DNA from: Burkholderiales bacterium
GTDB taxonomy: Bacteria; Pseudomonadota; Gammaproteobacteria; Burkholderiales; Burkholderiaceae_E
Direction of reading: 5' to 3'
NCBI GenBank assembly: GCA_026399835.1
Contig: JAPLQE010000083.1
Span: forward strand, 62,001-126,000
Length of the DNA: 64,000 nucleotides
Shown: positions 42,806 through 53,047 of the stretch, in pieces
Layout of the letters: each line of letters starts with the position of its first letter
Numbering within the stretch: position 1 is the first letter of the stretch
Program-made: the position numbers and the translations under genes
Notes under the pieces: model-generated
The model's database searches: none
The model's input: the letters and a program-made list of their open reading frames with translations, nothing else
Told to the model about the DNA's origin: nothing

Positions 42806-45800
42806 GCCGACATCCAGGCGGCGACCGGCGCGCGACGCGGGCCCGCGCCGGCGCCGCCGGCCGCGTCGACGTCCAGGCCTGCGTCGCCGTCGAAGAGCTC
42901 GTCGGCCTCGTCGTGCGGCAGGTCGACGTCGTCGCGGGCGAGGATCGGCAGCGGGTCGAAGGTCCGCGCGACCGGCCCGGTGGCGATCAGCAGCCAGACC
43001 GTGGCGCCGCCGTAGATCGCCCACCACAGCACGCCCGCCGTCAGCGCGACGCCCGCGAGTTCGGCGCCCTGGTTCAGCGTGAGGATCGGGGCGGCGGCCT
43101 CGGCGGCCTGGCCGCTCGCAGCACCGGGCACCGTCACCGGAAGCACGTCGGTCGGCTCGACGGACGGCGCGGCATCGGTGTTCATCAGCAGCGCGAATGT
43201 GCTCGAATCCGGGCCGACGCCGATCAGCGCGAGACCGCCGAACTCGCCGCCGATGGTGTCCGAGCGCTTCGTGCCGTCACGGGTGCCGTTGGCCGGGCCT
43301 GCGGCCTGGCCGGTGTCGGTGCGCTCGCCGCCCTCGCGCGGCCCGTCGAGGGCATTGCGCAGCGCGGCCTCGCCGAAGCGCCCGTCGCGCGCGGGTCCCG
43401 GGCCGGTTGCCTCGGTCGCGCCCGCGCCCTGGGCGAGCATCGACACGGCTGCCGCGGATCCGGTGCGCATGAAGCCGGGGGGGGGCAGGTCGCGTGCGCC
43501 GGGGGCCCGGTCGGGCGCCACCGCCGACGCGGGTGCCGCGGCCGCGGCCGCGGCACCCGCCGGCTGCGCCGTCACCGGCGGCGACCGGAAAGCGGGCTCG
43601 GAGGGCTCCGATCCGGGCACGGCAGGCTCCGATCCGGGCCTGGAAGGCTCGACGGTCGGCGGCAGGGTCGTGCCGCCGCCAGTCTCCGCGGACAGGACCT
43701 TCAGGGTCAGGGTCCTCGGCGCCGAGGGCGCCGCGTCCCGCTGCGTGATCGTCACCGTCAGCGCGAGCTCACCCGACCAGCCAGCCAGCGGCTGGTAGCG
43801 CAGCGTCGCGAGCGCGGCATTGACCGCGTCGATCGGCCCGTCGAGGGTCAGGCGCATGCCGCCCCGGCCGCCGTCGCCCGAGACACTCAGCACGACCCCG
43901 CCCGACGAGGTGACCGAGAGCCGCCCGACGCCGACCGACAGCTCGACCGTCACCGGCGCGAGGCTGCCGTCGACGTCGGATGCGACGATCGCCGCGCCCC
44001 GCGCGCCCGACAGCAGCAGCGTCTCGCCCGCCGCCACCGTCTGCAGCGCGGGCACCGCGATCACCGGCGTGTCGTCGACGGGCAGCACCTCGATCGTCGT
44101 GCGGCCCTGCACGAAGCCGCCCGCACCGTCGTCCGCCAGCAGGTCGAGCTGCACGGTGCCCGACCAGTCGGCGGACGGCGCGAAGCGCAGGCCGTCGAGC
44201 GCCGCCTGCAGCGCCGCCCGGGTGCCCTCGACGACGATCAGCGCGCTGTCGGTGCCGGTGCCCTCGCGCAGCGTCAGCCCCTGCGTCGAGGCCAGCGTCA
44301 GCGTGCCCGAGCTGACCGAGAGCCGCAGGTGCAGCCCGCCCTCGTTGTCGATGTCGGCGATCTCGATCCGTCCGCCGTTGGCCCCCTCCAGCACGATGCT
44401 GCCGTCCTCGAGCACCTTGGCGGACTCGGGCATCGACAGCGTCGGCGGATCGTTGACCGCCTCGAAGCCCACGCGCACCTGCACGCTCGCGGTCTTCGGT
44501 CCGCCGAGGCCGGTGCCGCCCAGGTCGTTCACCTCGATCTGCAGGCGCACCAGCCCGAAGGCGTTCTCGGCCGGCACCAGCATGAGCCCGTCGAGCGCGC
44601 CGTTCACGTCGGCCAGCGTGCCGCGGATCGTCAGCACGGTGTCGTCGACGCCCGTGCCTGCGATGAACGTCAGGCCGTCGATGCCGGACAGCGTCAGCAG
44701 CGCATCGCCGTCGACCGACAGGCTCACCTCGATCTGCGCCGACGCATTCGCATCGTCGGCAATGACGATCCGAGTGCCGTCCGCATCGGAGAACACCACC
44801 GTGCCGCCCTCCGTCGCGGCGACGACGCCGGTCGGGGCGGTGAGGATCGGCGCGTCGTTGACCAGGTCGATCGTCACCGCCACCTGGACCACGGCCGTCC
44901 GCACGCCGCCGTCGGTCGCGCTGAGCGAGAACACGTCGGCGATTCGGTCGGGATCGGTATGCGTGTAGGTGACGCGCCCGAGGTTGATGTCGGCCTGGGT
45001 GAAGGTGTCGCCCACGCCGAGCAGCGTCCCGTTCAGGCGGAGCTCGCCGGCGAGCGGCGCCGACTCGATGCGCACGTCGATGCCCGAGGCCGCGGTATCC
45101 GGGTCGCTCCACCCGAGGCTGCCGGCGCCGACGGTGATCGTGCCGAGCTCGGTGGCCGACAGGCCGCTGTTGCGCACCAGGGTGGTCGGGTCGGACACCG
45201 CCGTCACGTCCATGCGCATCGACCGCGCCGCCGACGTGCCGCCGGCGCCGTCGGTCATCACCACCTCGATGGTCCTCGGCGCGACCGATGGGACGTCGCC
45301 CCGCACCTCGAAGACGACCGCTCGCAGCACCGCCTGCACCGCGGCGGCATTGGCGTTCGCGGTCAGGGTCAGGGTCAACGGCGTCGCGCCGACGCCGCCG
45401 GTGTACGTGCCGACCAGCACGCCGCCGTAGCTCACGCCGTTGCCCGAGACGCTGACCGCGCCCGCGCCGGTGCCGACGTTCGCGATGGCCAGGCGGTCGT
45501 CGGCGGTGGCGTTCGTGGTGATCGACACCGTCAGGGTGCCGCCCGCGAAGGTGTTGGAGTCGACGTCGGAGACGGTCGCCGCGGCGTCGAGCACCGTCGG
45601 TGCGGCCTGCTCGACGTAGGTGGCGGCTGCGGCGCCGAAGCCGACCTGGGGCGGGTCGGCGACGGCGACGACCTGGATCAGGCGGCTGACCGGAAGGCTG
45701 TCGAGCGTGCCATCGCTCACCGTGAAGACAACCGTGCGCGGCCCCGGCGTGGGCGACTGGGAGAGGTTCGCATACGTCACGCTGCGCAGCGCCGCCTGGT

Positions 45801-48800
45801 ACTGCTGCGCCGTCGCGTCGCCCGAGAGCGTCAGCGTCCCGCTGGCCGCGTCCCAGGCGCCGGTGATGCCAGACTGCGCGGTGAACGCCAGCACGCCCTC
45901 GCCGGGGACATGGTTCGTCGTGATGCGGACCGACGCGCTCCGGATGGGCTCGGCGTCGACGTCGTCGACCACCAGGTTCGCATCGACTACGACCGGCGCG
46001 CCGTCCTCGACGAAGGTCGGCGCGGCATCGCCCGAGCCGATCACCACCGGCGCGTCCGGCGCCGCCGTGATCGTGGTGCGCAGCTCGGCGACACCGGCGC
46101 CGATCGGCGTGTCAGCGCCGTTCGCCGAGGCGTCGACGACGACGCGGTCCGTGCCCGCGGTGAAGCCGCCCGACCAGGTGTCGTCGAGCGCGCGCACCGT
46201 CAGCGGATCGACCGGGCCGAAGGCGTCGGCCGCGGGCAGGAAGCGCAGCCGTGCGTTCGCCCCGAGCACCAGGCCCTCGCCGGCGGCCCAGGCCATGTCG
46301 ACCGGGTGCCAGCTCGCGCCGGCATCGGTCGAGTACTGCCAGGTGCCCTGCGCGGCGTTGCCGGGGTCGCCGACGATGGCGATGCCCGCCAGCGAGGCAC
46401 CGGCGTCGGGGTCGGTGAATCCCGCGCCGAACAGGGTCTGCACCAGCGCGCCCGCGGGCGACGCGGCACCCTCGTCGACCGCGGCCAGCGTCGCATCCGA
46501 CAGCGACGGCGCGTCGTTGACGGGGGTGACGACGATCGTCGCCGTCGCGGGCGTCGCCGACTCGCCGCCGTCGACCGAGCGCACCGTGTAGCCGAAGCGC
46601 GTCGTGCCGTTCCAGTCGGCCGCGGGGACGAACCACAGCTCGAGCACGCCGTCGGTCGCCGCGTACCGCGTGCCGGCCTGCACGAGCAGCGTGAGGCCCG
46701 CGTCGAGGTAGAGCGTGCCGTTCAAGGGCAGTCCGGTCAGCTGGACATCCTGGATCTCGCCGTCGACGTCGGTGCCGCCCAGGGTCACGACGATCGACGC
46801 GTCGTCCTCGGCGCCGGTGGCGCTCGTCGCCTGGGCGATCGGCAGGTCGTCGACCGCGACCACCGAGATCTCGCGGCTCGTGATCGTGCGCGGCAGGTCG
46901 CCGTCGTCGACGATGAAGACGATCAGGCGCGTGCCGACCCCGGGGTCCTGCGAGGTGTTGGCGTAGGTCACGCTGCGCAGCGCCGCCTGATACTGCGCGA
47001 GCGTCGCCTGGCCGGTGAGGGTCAGCACCCCGGTGGCCGCGTTCCAGCTGCCGGTGATCCCCGACTGGTCGATGAAAGCCAGCACGTCCTCGCCGGGGAT
47101 GTAGGTCCCCGTCGCGAACCGCACGGTCGCCCCCTGCAGCATCGTGCTGTCCGGGTCGGTCACGAACAGGCCCGGAAACACCACGACCGGCGCGCCGTCC
47201 TCGGTGAACACCGTCGTGCCCGGCGGGTCCAGCACGCTCGGCGCGGGCATGGCCGACACCGGTGCACCGAGCTCGGAGCTCGGGCCGAAGACGCCCGGAG
47301 CGAGCTGCAGGGTTGCAGTCGCCGTCACCGAATGCCCGGTGGTGACCCCTGCGCCCTCGAGATACGCAGCGAAGTCGATGCGCCCCGATGCGCCCGCGAC
47401 CACGGTGAAGGCGCCGAGCAGCACGCGAGCCTCGCCCGGCGCGCCGGTGGGGGACGCGAAGACCTCGATCCGCCAGCTCGTTCCGGCCGGCGCCTCCAGC
47501 GTGCCCTGCACGGTCATGCCGCCCACGTCCACCAGGGCCGCCAGCAGTTCCGGCGCGTTCTGCAGGCCGTTCGGACCGGCATCGGCGTCCGCCGCATCGT
47601 TCGCGGTGGGGCCGTCGTCGCCGAGGTCGATCGCCGGCCCGCCGAGCGCCACGATCGAGTTGCCGAGGATCGTCGCGCCGGCCGAGGCGGTGACCGTGTC
47701 GCCCACGACGATGCCGGCGCCGCCGACGTTCAGGCGGTTGCCGTCGAAGGCCCCGGTGCCGCCCACCCGGTTGCCGGTGCTGTCGACCCGGATGCCCGCG
47801 CCGGTGATGCCGGGGGCGGTCTCCCGATCGCCCGATCCGTCGAACGCGCCGATCCAGTTGCCGGCGAGGGTGATGCCGTCCGCGCCCGGGCGCAGTGCGA
47901 TGCCGTCGCCACCGAAGCCACGCAGCTCGAGCCCGCGCACGATGCTGCCTTGCGCACCGGCCTCGAGGACCAGCCCGTCGGCCGCCACGCCGCCGCCGTC
48001 GATCACGACGACCGGCCGCCCGGCGTTGTCCGCATAGCCGTCGGCGAGCGTGCCGTCGATGACCACGGTGTCGGTGATCGCCGGCAGCGCCGAGCCGAGC
48101 GTGATCACCTGGGGCCCGGTGCCCGCGAACTCGAACAGCACGTGCTGCGTGCCCGCGCTCGCGTTGGCCGCCAGCAGCGCCTCGCGCAGGCTGATGCCGT
48201 CGCCGCCGTCGTCGGCGATCAGGGCCTCGATGCTGCCGGTGTCGCCGTTGACCGCGTCGGACGATCAGTCCGGTGGTGCCGCCGCCGTTGGCGAGGTCGT
48301 CGGTCTGGATCCGGAGCCCGCCCAGCCCGCGGAACCCTTCGTCCGGCGTGTACGTCAGGCCGTCGAGCGCCGCGTTCACGGCGGCGACCGTGCCGGTGAA
48401 GGTCACGGCCCCGTCGTTCGTGCCGGTGCCGTAGTCGAAGCTCAGCCCGGTGGTGCGCGCGAGCGTCACCGTACCGCGGTCCGCCCACACCGTGGTCCGC
48501 ACCACGCGGTCGGTGCCATCGGGGTCCGAGACCGAGATCGCGTTGCCGCCGGCGGTGCCGAAGACGAGCGGCGCATCGAGCCCGGTCAGGGTGTTGGCCG
48601 GCAGCGCCTGCACCGGCGCCTCGTTGACCGGGGCGACGGTGAGCACGAAGGTCGCCGACTGCGGCGCGGACCCGTCCTCGTCGCCGTCCTCGACCGCGAT
48701 CCTGAACGAGGCGCTGATCGCCTCGGAGCCGTCGTGCCGAAAGGCCACGGCGCCCGCGAGCAGCTCGGCACCGGTGAACGAGGTCGCCACGGTGCCGGCG

Positions 48801-50047
48801 ACGCGGATCTCGCCGTTCACCAGTCCGGAGACGGTGAAGACGACGTCGGCGGGGACGGTGTCGGGGTCGGTGAAGCCGAGGGCCGGCGCGCCGAGCGCGA
48901 CGCTGCCGCCTTCGTCGACCGTCGCCTGCAGAGCGCCGGTCAGCGTGGGCGCATCGTTGACCGCGAGCACGTCGATCGCGACCGTGTCGGTCGCGGTGCG
49001 ACCGCCGGCATCGGTCGAGGTCACCGTGAGGGTGTCCGCACCGTTGACGTCGGCGGCGCCGAGATAGGTGAGCGTCGCGAGCGCGTCGGTGATCTGGGAC
49101 TGCGTGCCGGTGAGCGTCAGCGCACCGCTGGCGTTGGCGCCGGCGCCGATCGTCGCGCCGCCGTCGAGGACGACCGACAGCGTGCCGCGGTCGACGGCGA
49201 GCGACACCGTGCTCAGGTCGCCGTCGGCATCCGACACCGACAGGCCGGTGATCGCCAGCGGCACGTCCTCGGTGGCCGCCTGCGGCCCAGGCACGGTGTT
49301 GACCGGCGGGACGTCGCCATCGAGCAGGCCCTGCCAGCCCGACGGATCGCCGCCGGCGAACAGCGTGCGCGCCTCGATGGCACCGGTGGCGAGCTCGAGC
49401 GACCAGTCGCCGCCGACGGCGGCGCTGCCGGTCGGATCGTCACTCGCCGAGACGTCGGCACCGGTCAGTGCCGCCAGCCGCTCGAGCAGCGCGATGCCGG
49501 CGATGTTCGACGCCAGGCTGCAGCCGTACAGCAGCAGGTCGGCCTGCCCGGTGAGCGCGCCGCGCCAGGCGCCGATCGCCTCGTGCGCGGCATCGAGCGC
49601 GGCCGCATCGATGCGCCGCCCGCACAGCGTCAGCTCGCCGGGCTCGCCGTGGGCGAGCACATGGACCGCGCTCACCTCGTCCATCGACGCCAGCGCCTCG
49701 CCGATCTGAGCGAGACCGTCGCGGCCGGCATCGAGCAGGACGATCCGCAGGCCCGCCTCCGGACGCTGCGCGGCGATCGCATCGACCAGGGCCTGCGCGT
49801 CGGCCACGCCCGGATCGACCACCACCAGCTCGACCGCGCGCACGGCGGCCACCGTGACCGGCGCCGGTGCGGCGGCGGGCGCGTCGGCATCGGCCGGGCG
49901 CACGACCTGCACCTCAGGCGCCGGCATCGGCGCCGCGCCCGCGAGCAGGTCCGCGGAGTAGAGGATCCTCGGCTCGACGCCCTCGGCGCGCGCGCGCGCC
50001 CTGACCGGCGTGCGACGACGGATCCGATCGAGCCAGCGGGTCAGCAT
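42802..50047 (-). CDS. Giant LEPR-XLL/DUF4347 repeat surface protein, interrupted by a one-base frameshift
   Basis: 7246 bases, one more than 2415 codons. Residues 24-37 (VEPRILYSADLLAG) are the LEPR-XLL motif behind a basic N-terminus; 72-235 a DUF4347 domain (VHVLAHGEPGELTLCG, LLLYGCSLASN); then cadherin/Ig-like repeats (VNDAPTLTG, VNEAPV). After about residue 595 the frame changes and continues with a right-handed beta-helix part (DGIALRPGADGITLAGN), then about ten further cadherin-like repeats ending near residue 2100. A Pro/Ala-rich linker, a membrane helix (VALTAGVLWWAIYGGATVWLLI) and an acidic ~55-residue tail close it. It is the presumed cargo of the surrounding secretion genes. Both frames are open for their whole parts, so the frameshift is recent, an assembly error, or a switch. 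Confidence 0.8.
48257..48262 (-). other. Frameshift site in the giant protein gene
   Basis: Minus strand GTCCGAC. The upstream frame reads GLIV-R-R and the downstream frame reads DAVNGDTGSIEALIADD. Removing one C (48259 or 48260) restores GLIV-DAVNGD and one continuous protein. There is no homopolymer or slippery heptamer. Confidence 0.8.
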
Positions 50048-50057
50048 GGCGACCCGC

Positions 50058-51065
50058 TCAGCGCCCAGGGATCGCAGCCAGGGTCGCGGGGGCGGACGGG
50101 CCGGACGCCGGGGCGTCGACCCGATTCGCGTCGGCCGCCGGACGGTGCGGGGTGGGCACGGGCGCAGCGCCCCGCCCGCCGACCGGCTTGACCGCGGGCG
50201 CGGGGACCGCGGGCCGCTGCTGCGCGGCCGCAGCGTCGAGCCCGAGGTCGACCTTGCAGCGCGAGCCGGCCGGGATGCGCATGTCCGCGTTCGGCAGCGT
50301 CAGCCGCACGCGGAAGGTGTTGCTCGCCGGGTCGAGCACGCGGTCCACGATGGTCACGGTGGCGGTGGCCTCGCGGACCGGCCCCGAGTCGGGCCGTACG
50401 GTCGCCTGCCGTCCCGACGCGACGAGCCCGAAGGCGGGCGCGGGCACGACCACCTCGACACGCAGCGGGTGGACCTCGGCGATGCGCAGGATCGGCCGGT
50501 CCTCGGCGAGCTCGCCCGCGCTCATGTAGCGCTCGACGACGATGCCGCCGATCGGCGAGCGCACCTGGCGCCGCGCGAGCTGCGCTTCGGCGACCCGCAG
50601 CTCCTGCTCGGCCTGGCGGCGGCGCTCGTTGGCCTGCTGCACGCGGTCCTCGCTCACGCGCGCGTCGGTCTCGGCCTTGTCGGCGGCGGCCTTCGAGACG
50701 AACTCCTCGCCGGCGAGGTCGCGGGCCCGCGTGGACTCGCGGCGGGCGAACTCCCGGCCGCGCTCGGCGGCCTGCAGCTCGGCGGTCTGCGCGGCACGGG
50801 CCTGGGCGAGCTGCGCCTGCGCGCGCTCGACCGCGGACTCCAGCCGGGCCACCACCTGTCCGCGACGGACGGTGTCGCCCCGGTCGACGTCGACCCCTTC
50901 CAGCACGCCGGAGACCGGTGCGCCGACCTGCACCACCTGACCCGGCTGGATCAGGCAGTCGAGCGGCTGCGCGGCCACCGACAGCGGCAGCGCGCACGCA
51001 AGCACGCACACCGTCCATGCGGCTGGGCGGTCTCGGCAGGCGGGTCGGCGGGTCGGGGGATGCAT
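50058..51065 (-). CDS. Periplasmic adaptor (HlyD/RND membrane-fusion family) with signal peptide
   Basis: 335 residues. Hydrophobic signal at about 15-32 (AWTVCVLACALPLSVAAQ), so free or loosely anchored in the periplasm. Lipoyl/barrel-sandwich halves VSGVLEGVDVDRGDTVRRGQVVARLES and RSPIGGIVVERYMSAGELAED flank a coiled-coil hairpin of about 80 residues (AERGREFARRESTRARDLAGEEF). A Pro/Ala-rich tail ends the protein. Such adaptors bridge inner-membrane machinery to TolC. It lies 2 bases after the SecA-like gene and 10 bases before the giant protein. Confidence 0.85.
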   Translation of the reverse strand: MHPPTRRPACRDRPAAWTVCVLACALPLSVAAQPLDCLIQPGQVVQVGAPVSGVLEGVDVDRGDTVRRGQVVARLESAVERAQAQLAQARAAQTAELQAAERGREFARRESTRARDLAGEEFVSKAAADKAETDARVSEDRVQQANERRRQAEQELRVAEAQLARRQVRSPIGGIVVERYMSAGELAEDRPILRIAEVHPLRVEVVVPAPAFGLVASGRQATVRPDSGPVREATATVTIVDRVLDPASNTFRVRLTLPNADMRIPAGSRCKVDLGLDAAAAQQRPAVPAPAVKPVGGRGAAPVPTPHRPAADANRVDAPASGPSAPATLAAIPGR

Positions 51066-51067
51066 CC

Positions 51068-53044
51068 TCAGTCTTCGGTTCGACCGATCAGGTCGCGGTG
51101 TGCCCGTGCCCGCGCCGCCTCCACGAGGCGCATGCGAAGGCGGCGTGCACGGGTCGCCTCATGCCGTTGTACGGCGCGAAGCGCGAGCGCGACCACCCCG
51201 GCCGGTACACCCGTGAGCAGGCGACCGACGAAAGGCGATCGGATCGCCGGATCCGTGGCACCGGGCACGGGATCGCCCGCCAGCAGCCAGGCCTCGGCGC
51301 TGCCGGGCTCCCCGCGCCGGGCCACCCGTCCCTGGAGCTGCCGCTCGAGCCGGCGCGAGGCATGCACGAAGGTCGCGACCAGCGCCAGCCCGCCGGCAGT
51401 CACCGCCGCCGGCTCGAGCACGATGTCGGTGCCGCGCCCGGCCATGTCGGTCACCAGGGTCACCCGACCGCAGCCGCCGGCGGCCGCGACGGTGTGCGCC
51501 TCGTCGTCGGCGTGACGGGCATCGATCGTCGCCGGCGCCAGGCCGGCCCGGCGCATCGCCTCGCCCAGGGCACGCGACTCGGCGAGGTCGCGGACCGCGA
51601 CCAGCACCGGCCGCCCGGCCCGCGACAGCGCGTCCACCCGCGCGATCAGCGCCGCATCGCGCGCCGCGGGCGTGGCGAACACGCGCGGCGGCAGGTCGGT
51701 GCGGCGCGAGGGCTGGCGGGGCGCGATCCGAACGACGGCCGTGCCGTAGCGCTGCGCGAGTTCGCCCGCCTCCTCGGCGAGCGTCGCCGACAGGCCCCCG
51801 AGCCGCCAGTACCTGGGGAAGCAGCGGGCAGGCGTGACCTGGATCACCGGCTGGTGCGGCAGCGTGCCCGCGGCCCGCTCCTTGTGCTCGATCATCTGGT
51901 GCAGCCCGGCCGACCAGGCGCGGCCGACCGCGATGCGGCCCGTCGCCGCATCGACGATCTCCACCCGGCCGTCGCGCACGAGGTAGTCGCGCTCGGCCCG
52001 GTACAGGTGCAGCGCGGCGAGCGCCTGCGCGACCAGCCCCTCGCGGCGGCGCGCGAGCCGCCACGGCCCGTCGAGCCCGGCGCTCTCCCGGGCGATGCGC
52101 TCGCGGCCGGCCTCGGTGAGCGCCGCGACGCGCGTGCCCGCATCGGGCCGCCAGTCGCGGCCCTGCCAGAGCAGCCCAGCGATCCGCAGCGCCTCGGCGA
52201 GCCCGTCGGCCGGATCCTCGCCGGACTGCGCCAGCACGCAGGGCAGCGTGGCGTCGTCGATCAGCAGGCCGTCGGCCTCGTCGACGAAGGCGCTGCACAG
52301 GCCGCGCAGCCGCGGCGGCGCCGGCCGCACCGGCCCCGGCGCCGCGAGCGAGGCCGCGAGCGCGCCGAGCCCGCCGCGGTCCGCGCCGGCGAGCCGGTCG
52401 CGCAGCCAGTCGAACATCAGCTCGTGCGCCGTGCAGTAGACGACGTCGCGCGACCAGCCGAGCCGCCGGCGCGCGGGCTCGTCGGCGGCCAGCACGCGGT
52501 CGCAGGCGAGCCCGAGCGCCCGGAAGAAGGGCGCGAGCCGGGCGCTGTCGCGCTCCACCAGGTAGTCGTTGATCGTGATCACATGGACCGGCACGCCGGC
52601 GAGCCCGCGTGCCGCCGCGGCGAGCGCGAGCGCCAGCGTCTTGCCCTCGCCGGTCGCGAGCTCGGCCAGCCCGTCGTCGAGCATCACCGCGGCCGCCCGC
52701 ACCTGCGTGGCGAACGGCGACAGGCCGAGCACGGTGCGCGCGGCGACGCAGGCCAGCGCGAGCGCCTCGGTCCGGTCGGCGGCGCGGGCGCGGCCCGAGC
52801 GCAGGCGTGCGCGCAGGGACGCCGCGAGCGTCGCCAGCGGCGCGCCGCTGCGCACGAGCGCTTCGGCCCGCGCGAGCACCGCCTTCGCACGGGCATCGCC
52901 GCGGCGGCCGTCGAGCGCGCGCAGCCGGCCCAGCCAGGCCTGCAGCGGGCCGCGCATCCGGGCCTCGTCGCGCTGCGGGTAGTCGCCCCAGAACGGGCCG
53001 GGCGCCGGCCGCTCGGGGAGCACGGCGGCGAGCGCGGCCTGCAT
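51068..53044 (-). CDS. SecA-like translocase motor without C-terminal scaffold
   Basis: 658 residues. SecA motor motifs are all present: Walker A LATGEGKTLA (131-136 core), VHVITINDYLVERD, DEAD box VDEADGLLIDDA (255-258), the cross-linking-domain region VEIVDAATGRIAVGR with GLHQMIEHKE, LGGLSATLAEEA, and NBD2 VTDMAGRGTDIVLEP with RRLERQLQGRVARRGEPGSA. About 65 residues follow, so the helical scaffold/wing domains and zinc tail of housekeeping SecA (~900 residues) are missing. It is therefore not the cell's main SecA. Placed between an adaptor and a protease/adaptor gene, it probably powers export of the giant protein. Confidence 0.85.
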   Translation of the reverse strand: MQAALAAVLPERPAPGPFWGDYPQRDEARMRGPLQAWLGRLRALDGRRGDARAKAVLARAEALVRSGAPLATLAASLRARLRSGRARAADRTEALALACVAARTVLGLSPFATQVRAAAVMLDDGLAELATGEGKTLALALAAAARGLAGVPVHVITINDYLVERDSARLAPFFRALGLACDRVLAADEPARRRLGWSRDVVYCTAHELMFDWLRDRLAGADRGGLGALAASLAAPGPVRPAPPRLRGLCSAFVDEADGLLIDDATLPCVLAQSGEDPADGLAEALRIAGLLWQGRDWRPDAGTRVAALTEAGRERIARESAGLDGPWRLARRREGLVAQALAALHLYRAERDYLVRDGRVEIVDAATGRIAVGRAWSAGLHQMIEHKERAAGTLPHQPVIQVTPARCFPRYWRLGGLSATLAEEAGELAQRYGTAVVRIAPRQPSRRTDLPPRVFATPAARDAALIARVDALSRAGRPVLVAVRDLAESRALGEAMRRAGLAPATIDARHADDEAHTVAAAGGCGRVTLVTDMAGRGTDIVLEPAAVTAGGLALVATFVHASRRLERQLQGRVARRGEPGSAEAWLLAGDPVPGATDPAIRSPFVGRLLTGVPAGVVALALRAVQRHEATRARRLRMRLVEAARARAHRDLIGRTED

Positions 53045-53047
53045 CGC

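Noticed and set aside
46112-48256. Continuation of the upstream frame of the giant protein past the frameshift
   Set aside because: After about 48257 the reading becomes Arg-rich nonsense although no stop occurs for 2 kb; the other frame carries the beta-helix and cadherin repeats.
42913-48399. 1800-codon plus-strand open frame opposite the giant protein
   Set aside because: Arg/Asp/His-rich antisense reading of a repeat gene; no signal peptide, motifs or ribosome site. The minus-strand frame shows clear domains.
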